Assembly (NCBI GenBank): GCA_016785225.1
Contig: JAFBJZ010000656.1
Coordinates: 1,073,001-1,137,000, forward strand
Length of the DNA: 64,000 nucleotides
Direction: 5' to 3'
Source of the DNA: Psettodes erumei
Lineage: Eukaryota; Chordata; Actinopteri; Pleuronectiformes; Psettodidae
The notes below the pieces were generated by a model. It saw only the letters and a list, made by a program, of their open reading frames with translations. It made no database searches and was not told the DNA's origin. Every line of letters begins with the position of its first letter. Positions within the stretch are counted from its first letter, which is position 1. This document shows, piece after piece, positions 45,301 to 58,100 of this stretch. The position numbers and the translations under genes were made by a program.

Positions 45301-48300
45301 TATTATTTTCACAATTTTACCACTAACACACACTCATGCACGCACACACACACACACACAGCATTGCACACTCTTATTCCATGCCCCGATGCCAGATGTC
45401 AGCGATTGATACGCATTGATTAGATCAACGATGTTAGAAATGCCGGGGGGGATTGCTGTTGTGGTAATAGCTTGGTTAGCCTATCAGCCGCCAACCTGCG
45501 CTGCCTCACACACACACACACACACATACACACACAGCCAACGTGGCATCCTTTACAGTGTTACATCCATTTTGTATCTCCACACAGATCCTCCGTCAGT
45601 AACAGAGACACTATGAAGTGATGTCTTGATTACTCTGTCAGCTAAAATCCTTGGCAGCCTCGTTTGTTGTCATGCTTTATTGGATTGCATTCAATCCTGT
45701 GGCTGTGATTCATGCTGTGGAGAGAGAAAGGAGCTGCACTGCCCACATTACCCTCCTTCTGTTCGTGCTGAACACAGTACACCTATATCATTGATCAACA
45801 CTACGCTCTCTGCTTTTTCTCGCTCTACAGTTTCCCTATTGATTCCATTTAATTGAGCTCTTTGTGCGATAGCATTGAAATTTCAAGCTGACGCACACTT
45901 GGACAGCTGATCCCACGCTCCCACGCAAACAGGCTGGCCCTGTAAGCGTGCGCGATAGAGTGACCTTGAGGGGCTGTAGTGGTGAATTTGTGTGACAATA
46001 GCTGTTGTTAGGACTCATCGATATGGTTCATTTTCAGCTAATTAATTACTGCAGTACTGCGAGGAAGGCAGTTGGATGTGAGTGTAGGTGATGTTGCAGC
46101 ACCAAAGAACCCAGCCAGAGCAACAAAAAAATCCTCTAATGGTTTTCATACAGCGTTGACCAAGAAGAACTGCTAATTTGGCGCAGGAGGTTTAGCATGG
46201 CAAACTGTTCCATTGCTGATAAAACGTTACCAGCTGTGCCCTGTGGGAAATATGATCAGCCCATTTGGAGATTGTGTTGAAGCAGTGTTGCTGCTCGGCT
46301 CATACTACCTGTTGTGCTAAAATGCTGTAGGCATACATGACTCACCAACCTCTCACCATCACCCTGGAGGCAAATGCGTCACAGGCAACGGCTGTCTTTT
46401 TTCCCTCTTATTCACTGGCTTTTTCACTTGGTTGCAGTTTTTCTCTACCTCAAAGACTTCAAATATGTTGTCTTTTTTTTCTACTCATCCATGTCTCTTT
46501 TCTCTTTCTTATTTGTTCGAACAGTCAACCTCTTTTGAGAGGACGAGATGGGGGAAAGAGACATAGGAAGAGAGGAAAGAAAATGGATTAGAGGAGGAAA
46601 AGAAAGAACAAAGAAGAGAGAGGAGTTGAAAAGGGATGGTGTGAGGTGAAGAAAAAGCAAATCAGAGAGAGCAGAGAAGAGCTGAGCAGGGAATAGGACA
46701 CAAGGAAGGGAGGGGGACGGAAAGGAATGAAAGGAAAGGAGGGAAGTGGAATGGAATGGGAAGGATAGGTAATTATATAAGAGAGGAGGCAAGATGATAA
46801 AGGCTTAGGAGGAGATTAATATAAGTAGGCAAGGAGAGTTAAAGGGAGGAAAGGAAAGAGGGGGACAGGTAGTGGAAGGAAATGAAATGGAGAAGAGAAA
46901 GGAAACAAATGGGAAGTGAAGAGTAAACGAAAGGGAATGACAGAGGATTGAAAAGTGAGACAGGAAAGAGGAGATGATATGAAAGGAAAGTGAGGAGAAT
47001 AGAGAAATAAGAAGGAGGTTAGTTGAAATAGTTGAAGGACGAGAGAAAGTTAAAAAGGAGAAGCGAGGAAAGGACGGAGGAGAGAGATGGAGGAGAGGAT
47101 GGGAAAGGAGAGAGATGGAGGCTGACCTCCCTACGCCTGGGAGGAGACTCCAGTAGACTAACCCAGATCTGTCATGACCCACTTCACTGGTTTTCTTCCC
47201 CTCTTCTAACTCTGGGTACAACCTCTCCCCTGCGTCCATGAATCCAGTTGTGGGAGTGTACGGTGTGTTTTACAGTGATTCTCTCATGTATCTGTGGATC
47301 TCACCTATAGCCAGTGATAGCACTGGCCTTTTTCAGGAGGAGAAGAAGGAGGATGCAGTGCTGCTCTGTGGCTTCTTCGGCTTCTGATCCGCAGATAGTT
47401 CCTGTCTTATTTGTCAGGGATTATCTCTGACACACAAATTATGCAAATAAAAGGAAACGACTGCACTAGCTATCTGGACTGTTGTGGTTCAGCGTGGGGG
47501 GAGATGTACGCCTCTGATTTGCATCTCATTACTGCGGATGCTTAGCAAGTGGGTGACGGTAGGGAACTCACATGGCCATACACATCAAACGAGGCATTCG
47601 CTGTTTGTTCCCTTTTAGATGTCATGATGTGCTCTTTTTGACCTGCAGATGACCCAGAAGGCTCCTTTGTGCCTCCAGAGTTTGACAGCACAGGCAGCAC
47701 GTTTGAGGTGAGAAATTCTGAGTCCTCTCACAGGTTTTAATCACACTTGCACACATTCAGTAGCGTACAGTCCCAGGCACCTTGCCAGAGCTGAAGGAGC
47801 GGAGAGGGTTGCCTGTTGTTTTTCGTCACTTAACAGTCCCACACACAAGCCAGCAGTCACAGTTGTCACGGCCATTTGATAATGTGAAAACGGAGGCAGT
47901 AAAAGAAACCAGTCTTGAGGGATGTTTCTGGTTCAACATCCCTAAAAATGTCAGACAGGGCAAGAAACATGAGCAGTCCCGATGCTCAAACAGGTTTTAA
48001 ACAGTGCTTCAAACTGTACCCCAGGTTAGCCAAAGTTTTAATGAGGGATCATTACCTACCTTTCAGTCGGGCTCATTTTCGGTTTCTGGGCAGATTAAAT
48101 AATATGGCTAAACTGTTGGCTCCTGTACAAACTGTCTTAGGGGCAAAATTCCTATTTTACATCTGCATATGTTGATATTTAATTGTATGTACTTTTATAT
48201 ATGTAAATATTTAATGCATAGTTACTCTGAGGAAACACAATTATATTCTATTCATGTGTGTTACTGGTGAAAGTGTATCGTAGGTGCATTTTCTGTGCTT

Positions 48301-51300
48301 ATTTATTTCTTTCTATCAAGTTTATGGGATTGAGTTGAAGAGCTGTTATCATAGGAAAGGAAACATGATCTTGATTATCTGAATGCTCGTTCTTGTTTTC
48401 CCGTCTGGCCCTTTTTAAAGAGATTATTATCGTAACCAACAAACAAGTGTCGCTCCAAAAATGAGGTCCCAGTTTAAATACACCTGAATTATCCTTTAAA
48501 CATCACCTAGTTGAATCTTCTGACAGACTGGTGTGATGTAGTTGTTTATCAGTCTGAGGCCTGTACTCATATTACGGAGCTGTGTGTCTGTCTGCTGTAT
48601 ACTGTGTGTATACAGTGTACTATATATGTATTGGTCTTTCTTGTCACAGGTCTTCTCTGCAGTGTAAGTATGCATTATTGTCATTATCGTGGGTTTAAAG
48701 AATGTTAAAATAAATTATTTATGTTCTTTCAGTTATACAGAGTGGATCTCTGATCTTCTCTCCGTCTTCTCACCCAATGAAGTCACAGTTTTACAGTTGT
48801 AAAGATAAACTGTGCATTTTGATTTTGCTGTCTATCATAATACACAACATTCCTGAAACCCCTTCTTCACTTCGCTGCTGTTTTTCCCACACAGTCAAAA
48901 TAATAGCATAAGCAAAACAGGAGTTACGGCCAGCTGAGTATTTACTATTCTATTTTGGTGACCCGCACTTGGATCTGCCTTGCACATGTGTTTACCAAGT
49001 AAGTATGGTACAGTCCACTTGAATTGTCAGGAGTGATCATTACGTCTTGGTTGTGAACTCAAAAGCACCTGGTTCAAATCCGCTGCTGGCGAAGAGCTGA
49101 CCATAATATCTACTGTCAGAGTAGCAAAGCAAAACAAACGCTCCATCATAAATATATACAATACGTGACAATTACTGCCCAAAATGATGAGAGGATCTTG
49201 TGTTTTTTTTAGCCTTTTTATATCATCTATCACAAAGTAAATCTCTGTACTTAGTGTAAATTCACAGTTGCAGCTGCTTGTTGGTGATGACAGTGTTTTC
49301 TTCTCTTCTATCCCTGGCTACAGGGCCATGTTTACTCTCTGGGCTCTACGCTTTCTGCTGCACTGAAGTTTGTCATTGAGCCAGAGCTAGAGGCTGAGCT
49401 GGGAGAAGAAATCCAGAAGCTGCTGGAGCAGATGCAGGAAGAGAAGCCTGAGGACAGGCCGCTCCTGCAGGTATAAAAATCCTGCTGACTGTTCTTTACT
49501 GCTGGAAAGATTTATAGAAAGCAGCATGGGTTCACCACCATGAGATGCAGGTGTGGAATAATTAAAGGTTTCACTTGAGCGACTGTGTTGTCATGGTATC
49601 CAGATAAAGAGGTAAATGTCTGAAGTGCAGCCGTTTCAAGTGCTCAGTGTGAAATTTGTTTGATTTCATATTTCAGATTGATTTCATTTTCACAAATGAA
49701 AAGTAGCAGTATTGCATGAATGTTAGACATTCACTGATTAAAAAAGAAGTGAGTAAAATTAAATAGCATTAAAAATGTAATTAGATGGCAGGAATAAATT
49801 AATATTGGCATAAAGTGTAATAAAATAAACACATAGAGAAATCAAATTATGCAATTTTAGACTGAGCATGACCTGAGGAGAGGAACGGTGACTGCACAGC
49901 AGTGTTACTCAGTGCTCTTGAGCAGCATCAAGTGGAAATGGCGCGTTACTGCAAATGCTGTGCTGTGAAGGAGTTTCACATGAATATTCTTCTTAATAAG
50001 GCAATAATAATGAAAATAATAATAATAATGGTGATAAAATCACTTAATTTATTTAAGATTTCCTTCACAATATAGCTGTCAGCTATAGCTTAAAGTGCCT
50101 TGAAAATAAAATGTAAAGAGACTACTTGTATGAAAGGATGTGATAAATTGTAACTGGACTTGAAAATATGTGACTCAAGTATGTGATAACCTCCATTTTA
50201 TTTAAAAAAAAAACCACTTAGTGCCATTCATGAAAGTCCCTCAAAGTATTCAGTACATGTATTATGTCAGTCTGGACAGACGTGGATGTACACTGTAACC
50301 TGATTGGTTAGTGGAGACATACAGCCACAGGGCTGTAATTCCAGTTCCTTTTGTAAAACATGGCAGATTTATTCACAATTATTTGTAGAAGTGAAACATA
50401 ATTATATGTCTGTCTTGAATTTTGCAAACCTGCAAGTTTAATGCTCCCACAGGACATCCTGTCTCTGGCTGAAGCACGGCTGTCTCATACCTCCTCTGCA
50501 GCTGTGTGTCGGAAACTGTCTTCTGTCGGGCGACGGGTGCTTTCCATTGAATCAGTTGCCGCATTTCAAGGTCATCTTCAACATACCTATTTAGACATGT
50601 CACTGGTTGGTCTCTGCTGTGGTTTCTCCTGCTTCTAACTGCCGTCTGTTTATATTCCCAGATGGACAGGAAGGTTCCTGGGAGGCCAGATGGCAGCATC
50701 CGAAACCCAGATGTCTGCTTAGAAGACTGAGTTCAGATGATGATACCAAAGATCTGTGCAGTGACAGTTCTGTTAAGGCAAATGGTTTCTCCAGGCAGCA
50801 GGTATGTGACAGAGTGGAACTACAAACATTATTCTGGAGGAAAAAGTGACTGAAACACAGCAGAATGTGAAGCACACAGTACTGATACTGTTTTAAATGA
50901 GTAACCTACCCTCGCTTGCCCCCCAGATTTAGTGCTCGTTCAAGTCCAATTAGCCGACAAAAGTAGGTGGGTTTCTCATTCTGAAAATCAAGGATAAAGA
51001 CACTAAGGAAGGGGGTAGAAAAGAACGTCGCCACAATGTCATGATTGACACATGGATATTTTTAGTACTTAGAAATAAAACGACCTGATAGCAATCCAGT
51101 GAAATTACAGTTGTCCTCCCATCGGCAAAACTATTTTGCTACACTCTATGCTCGAATGTGACAAATGGAATTCCAGGGAGAAAAGACTAGAAGCAGTGAT
51201 AGCACTACCAAGACTGCACAAAGTTAGCTTGTGAAAGTAGGTAAAAATGATTGGCTATTGGCAGCAGGCCAAGTTAAGAGCACATTACACTTGTAATGTT

Positions 51301-54300
51301 AGCATTAATAAGTAACATTCAGTTTCTGCTGTTTCCCGGCACGTTATGTTATGGTTTTCTTAAACACATTAATGTGATGCAAGTTACACATTGTATCCCT
51401 GAACTCATCCAAGACACCTTTGCACTATTCTTTAAACCAGCTAAAAACAAGCAGCAACAGTCTTGGACTGACTTATCTTAAAACAGCTGGGCTTTTTTCG
51501 TCATCAGTTTCTCTGCAAAACTACCCCCGCCCCCCACCTTATTAAAATCCAGAGCCAGACCTAATCCCTTGATGCTAATAGCTAATTTTGCACTCTGCTG
51601 AAGAGGAGGTTTTCTCCTTGAGATACTGAGCATTTTCAACCCATTACTTTTGCCATTTGTACACATTAAAGCACCAAAGCAACTCATGCTGATGTCCCCA
51701 TTAGCTCGCAGTGTCTGTCTTATTTTGTTCCCTGCCCATGCACTGCATCTCATGAATGACAACAATGAAAGCCGTCTATATAGTGCTTTATAAGTAAGAT
51801 GATTAGCTATGGCCTCAGAGACCATAAGTAAAACGGAAAAAAATGTCTATTTCCTTCATTTCTTCTTCGGGTTTGCAGTTATCTAAATTCTTTACACCCA
51901 CTGATGTATAATTAAGGTTCTTGAAACAGATGACTGAATGCTAAAATTGTAATCTTCAGGTGTGCGGGGGCTGGGATTCGTCTCTCTGGGCTGAGGATAT
52001 GGACAGCATTGAAGGAGACGGCATGATCTTGGCAGATGAGATGGACTGCAGGTCCCACAACAGCTCCCCAGTGAGGAGGAGAGCCCAGCAGAGGTTGAAC
52101 AGAGTGAGGGGGGTGCTTAACCGATCCTGCTCTGTCCCAGACTCCAACAACCCCCCTTGTCTGTCTCCTCCAACACACGGCGATATCAGCGTACCAGTGT
52201 CCGACCTCACCGAGATAGGAGCAGATGAACACCTGAGCTGCAAGTCTGTGTGGAGTAACAGACTTCAGAGACTCAACCGGGGCAAGTCCTGTGAATCGTA
52301 CCCACATGGTGACACTGAGGATTATGTAAATTCAAGTTTGGATGACCAAACGTCACAAGAAAACAAAGATGCTGCAGAAAGTTTATGCAGCGGAGGAGCC
52401 ACGAGTCAAGAGTGCCATGAAAGTGAATCTGAGGACTGTAACCAGGATTTAGCATCTCCATGTCCTTCCTGTCAGGACCTGGAAATGGAACAGGACTCGT
52501 CTGCGGACCAGAGTTCATTCAACCACAGTCTCTACATTCCTAATAACCACATGACCAAAAGCATGCAGTGCCTGAATGAAGAATCTCAGGATGAGGTTAG
52601 CCAGTGCCAGATGGCTGCCACATCTACAGTATGGGTTTGCAGTTGCAGCTCAGACTTTTATGCAAGTTGTGTTTTTTGTGCCATTATAGAAGTCTACTGG
52701 AGAATTGGCTGACTAAATAAGAGCAGCTATGAAAGAGGAGGGTTGGAATGTGAAAAAGGGTCTTATGGTCGAGGTGGAGGTCAGTGCAGAAGTGGGAACA
52801 GTTGCATTCACTGGATTTGTGTAGTATGGTTTTGGCCTATGGTATGGGCTTCTCTAAAATGCTATCAGTAGCTTGAGAAAATTATCCACAGCCTTTCACT
52901 GTCTTGATCAGCTTACATGCAGGTTCTTGTGCATTGTTAGTAGTAAGTATGGCCCTTTGGTTCTGTGAGCAGGTCTTTTTGTGGGGAGGGCAATATGAAT
53001 ATGAAAGGCATCTGTGCAGGACACACTGCAAGGGAATACCTTATTGAACCTTTTCAGTATATTCAGTAGTAGTTCTTTCTGCCATTGAACAGTTGACTTG
53101 TTTTAGAGACAGCGTGATCACACAGGTATTCAGCACTAACATGACCAAAGTGGCACATGAACACTTCCCTAAGATAAAGGTTGGAACAGTTAAAAACAGA
53201 TTCAGCAAAGTCAAGTTAGGGATTACTTCAGTTTGAGCTAATGGGCCCTACTCAGATATCAGGTGAAGCTCTTTAATCTGAAACTCATCTCTGGGTTTGT
53301 TTTTTTTATTCTCTGTCCAGTGGATTTCTCTAAGAGAGTTACTGTCTCGCTGTGGACGGAGGCTGACAGTGAATGAGCTGTGGGCTCTGTGTTACACCTG
53401 TCTGTCCTCACTGCAGACCTACATTGACTTTCCAGGTGAGTGAAACCGCTTCATGTATAGAATTACTACATAAGTCCTCAGTAATAAACTCCTGCAAGAA
53501 CAGTTGAGTTTCCAACATTTTCCTTCTTATTCCCACTGTTTGATAAGTATAATTGTTCATATTTTAGTAAGGAGGCTCATTTTGACCCCCTCCCACTTAC
53601 CCTGTTAAAGTTGCTACATCATGCCGCCAATACAAACAAGCCCCTTAAACCACTCCAGATTTCAGTGGACAGAAACCCTTCATTTAGTAACAGGGCTCTT
53701 ACAGTGAAACATCTGTAGGCACAGTATGCAGCACCAGATTCACACATAATGCAGTGACTGGAAGAGGGCAATAATACTTAGATGAGTAACACAGAACAAC
53801 AATGCGTTTTAAATTATAATGTTGAATTTATTAAGATAAAGTGGTGGAAATGTACGCCTTTTTTACTTCCTTGTTTTTGGGGCCATGTGTCGGCCATGCC
53901 TCCAGCCATTGTAGTCGGCCCAGCTTTTAAGTTAACTGACTCTGGTTTTTATTTGACGCAACACTGTATTATATAAGAGTCCACGTGTTATTCTTCTATC
54001 AGTGTTCATTTAAGAAACCACTCTTACAATAATGATGGGAAATTCCAAGGGAGAGAGGGAAAAATGGAATGCATAAATTATGCAAATATTTTACATTGCT
54101 TGAACTTTGTTAGTCACATTTCTCTGCAGCTGATTCCTCTTTTTTCCATCAGCCTATTTATGCCTAGACACAGTGTACGTGGGCTGCGAGGGAGAGGTGC
54201 TTTTCTTGAAACCTAAAAACATAGGTAGGTTTACTTTTGTCCATTGCTGTAGCCTCTGAGCTGCTTTTCTTAATCTTTAGTTGTTTAGGGAGGGAACATA

Positions 54301-55156
54301 GGCTCTCATTGACTTTGGTAACTGACTTTCAGAATTCTTTGCAGGGCCCCGAGATGAATTTTATCTCGCTCCTGAATATCAAGAGCATGGTATTGTGACT
54401 GAAAAGGTCAGTCTGTCTTTACTGCTTTCATTTAGTTCTGTCATCAATCATTTGCAGTGGTTGTAGGTTTTCCCTCCTCTGTTCTTCTCTCTTTGCTCAG
54501 GTGTGTGTGTATGGGGTTGCTGCTATTCTTTGGGCCACAGCCAAGTACAGTTTATCACCCAATCAAAAGCTGGCGATGCCTCGCAAACTGAAGAGGCTGC
54601 TCCTGGAGATGGCAAAGAGGACGCCCCTTGAGAGACCAACCATCATTATGGCTAAAAAAGTATCATTACTTTATCATTTTCTTTAAAGATTGCATTGTCC
54701 TTTTAATTTTGTCCTTTTCTTCTTATTTATATTTCTTAATTTTCTACATTGACATTCTGTTTTATTTATGGTAACACCGACATGCAGCATTTTACGTCAT
54801 TGTTCTGTCTCTGCCTCGTTCTTTCAATTACGTTCCCTCTCATGAAGTGTTTTCTATAAATAAAGCCTGATTTGATTTTGCATATCAATGTGAAGTATCA
54901 CAACTTCAGAGTGGCACCCTTTTCCAAACAGACATGTCCTTTTAAGAGAAAACCTCTTGTAATTGAAATATAGAGAGTCCAATTTGTGAAAGTGCTTTGT
55001 AATTTTCTCAACGAAGGACTCTCTTAAAGAAACACCATCATTTGCTTTTATTCTTATGCTGTCAGTCATTTTTTAAAGTAGCTAAAATACTGGGTTTTAT
55101 TTTCATTAAACAAATGCTTGAGTTATTTCAGGACACACTTAATTCTGACGTTGTTG

Positions 55157-55193
<37 letters not shown>

Positions 55194-58100
55194 GCATTAT
55201 TATCACACTTGTTTTCATGTGGATCTGCTCCAGAGCTGTCGTGACTACTTGTCACGTCAAGGGACAAACGCTGAGACTGTGTGGAACAACCTCATCAGCA
55301 GAGTTCACCCGGTAAACTCTTCTTTGTTTTGATATATTTACACTCGTGTGTCGTCAGCTTGGATTTCAGTTTGAGGGTCAGCTTGTTTCTGTTTCCTCAT
55401 TGTCTTAATGTGTGTCCTGTTTTCATTTCACTAAAACATAGATTGTTTTTCTGTCATAATAAACCTGTTCTTTTGTCTTTCAGCCAGTGTCACGATCCAC
55501 TGACATAGAAGATTTGAGTGCAACTGAAATTCATTGCAGCTCATGTGAAGAGTCTGAACAAAACAACAGTGGTAGGACAGTTTCACTACATGGATGACCC
55601 TCATGCAATATAGTTAACCTTGAATTGTACAGTATGTGATGCACTTAATGTGGCAAATATCAAGAAGACACTTTGGAATTTGCTGTCAAGCTGCTCTTGC
55701 AATTTTGTATTTGTCTTAAAAATGTTGCTACTTGAATATCTAAAGCCATTCCCTTAAAAATTAATAAATCATCATGGCTTTTATTTTAGATCATGCAATA
55801 GAAGCAGGTGTTCCTTATATTTTTGCACATTTTGTGTAATTTACAGATTTGCATTGCATGAGACAATATCACTGATATTGTATCTGGCGTTGTTGTAACT
55901 GTGTGTAGGCTTTGTGCCCATGGCCATTGAGAGCCGACTGGCTCCTGTGCCTGGCCCTGTTCCCCACAGCTATCCAGTCAGCAAGGAGCTCCAGCTCCCA
56001 GAAGCCTTCACTTCCACCGCCACACACTTCACCCCCATCATCCTGACCAGTGAAGGGGACTCAGAGGAGGAGAGCCAAAACCTTGGAGCTGCCAATGAAA
56101 GGTAAAACAAAAAACCCTGCCTACTGCTGGCTCCACACACACACACACACACACACACGAATTGCATGAAATACATCAGTAGAATTCGCATTTTTTTTTA
56201 ACGGACTGAATGTATCAAATTCTGATTATACAAACTTTGGGGTGTTTTTGATACTCAGAAAAAAATGTAATTATGGTTTTGCAGCTGCTCTTTTGTAATT
56301 ATTGCATACAGGAAAGAGGCTTTTTTGGCTGATGTGTGTCATATGATCTTGCAGTGCTGAATGTGGCAAAATAATTTTGCAGCCCAGCATTGGTCCTGAG
56401 AGCCCAGCGAAAAAACTACATAATCCCTCATAAAACCACATTTTTTTGTTTTTACACTTTGATTATTGTGCAGATGAAAAAAGCAAGATATATTATGTTA
56501 ATTATTAAGCTTTAGATGGGCTACTAGTTGGATTTTTTTTTTCTTTGGACCTCGCCAGATCAGCAATTCCCCTACATTCTGTCTTTATGCCAAGCTAAGA
56601 TAATCAGCTGCTGGCTGTAACTGTAAGATTTAATGAATATTAATGCTTAATTTAAAATTCAATGTAAATGTAAATTAATATGTTTAAATATATATTTTTT
56701 TCTAAGCTGATTTATTATCGAAAAGTTTTTTTTCGAATTAAAAGAAGAAATTACAAGAAGAGAAAACAGTTAAACTAACACAAAATGCTGCACAGCTTTA
56801 AGAAATGAAAAAGACTATGTTTATTAGCAACTGTTTATTTAACAGGACTGTGGATGGATTCACAAAAACCAGTGAACACATCGAAGGAAGGGATGTTGAT
56901 TTCACTCTACACTCTGAGTACCCATTTCCTGCACAGACTGAACCCAATCTCCATACAGAAGAGTTGCCTGTTACCCAGGCAGTCAAAACTACGACTTCCA
57001 GCAACAAGATACTGGTTAACTCTTCTACTCTCCCTGATATTTCATGTCTTGAAGTATCTCTTCCTCCATCATTATCCAACGGCTGTGGTGTCTTCAACAA
57101 TTACCTCTTCCGTCAGGATCCCTCAACAGGACATCTTTCTTTAGTACCTGTGCAGGTCAGGGCTCCCGAGTGTCTCCTTGGGTTGGATATAAATCTCTCC
57201 CTGGTCCCACAGCCTTTGCAAGGACTAATCACAGTTCCAGAGAACACTGAAGGTCCATTTATTAACTGTCTGAATGTCCCTATGAGGCCTGAACCCCAGG
57301 AATATGACCCATCATTGTATTTCAATGGTAACTCTGTCATTTCTGACAGCCCCCTGGAGCACAGTGTGTCCAGAGCTTACAGTGGACAAACAAACCTGGG
57401 GACAGGCGGTGAGAAGCTTTCTCCTTCAGAGTCCCCCAGAGTCCACCCTGCCTTACAGGAGGTGATTGACCTGCTAAAAGGAGAGTTTTCACTTCATGGG
57501 TATTTGGATAATGGACATGAGGACGTCGCCATGGGTATGTGCCTTTATGTGACTGTAGTATCACCTTATTTTCTATACATTACACACCAGTGGGCACAGT
57601 ACCTCCTGTCAGCTGCAACACCTGAACACCACATGCACTTCAGTGTGTGTAAAAACTCAGTTTGAATGAACAGTTCAGTAACAGCATATACTTTGACCTA
57701 ACAGTGTTAACATCCAGGCTTTAATCGGTTAAAATGAACGCGGTGGGAATTGTCAGTAAAGGAACACTTCACTTCATCTGAGGGCTAGTCAGACAGACAG
57801 TCCAGTACATCTAAATCCTTCATATTTACAGAGAAATCAATAGTGCAGGCCTAGATTGTTGCTAATATGGAACATTTCCTGTTTAGAAATATTTCTTCTA
57901 AACTTATAATGATTTTGGCTCAGGAGATTCCAAGTCGATCTTTGCACAGCGTCCCCCTCTGATTATGTAAAAACTCTAAGAGAAAGTTTGTTATTTTTAA
58001 AATACCTCCACAGAACACTGTTCGAGACACTGTTCTTTGACGGTTCCATTAAAATAATGTTCCTTCTGGATGATATTGTGGGTTTTTTATGCCTAGTGTT

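Larger units (their letters stand above)
44700..47648 (+). other. KNDC1 intron 2
   Basis: This 2.9 kb intron holds two (CA)n arrays (about 45342-45361 and 45507-45537) and a polypurine tract of about 600 bases (46533-47130). No exon is supported; open frames on the minus strand over the tract are compositional. Confidence 0.85.

Noticed and set aside
46481..47239. Two long minus-strand open frames rich in Ser, Phe, Leu and Pro
   Set aside because: They are translations of the polypyrimidine complement of the purine tract. The composition is not protein-like, and they lie in a KNDC1 intron.
49071..49081. GGTTCAAATCC, a tRNA-type B box, suggesting a SINE
   Set aside because: No convincing A box at the right distance, no tail repeat and no second copy in the window.
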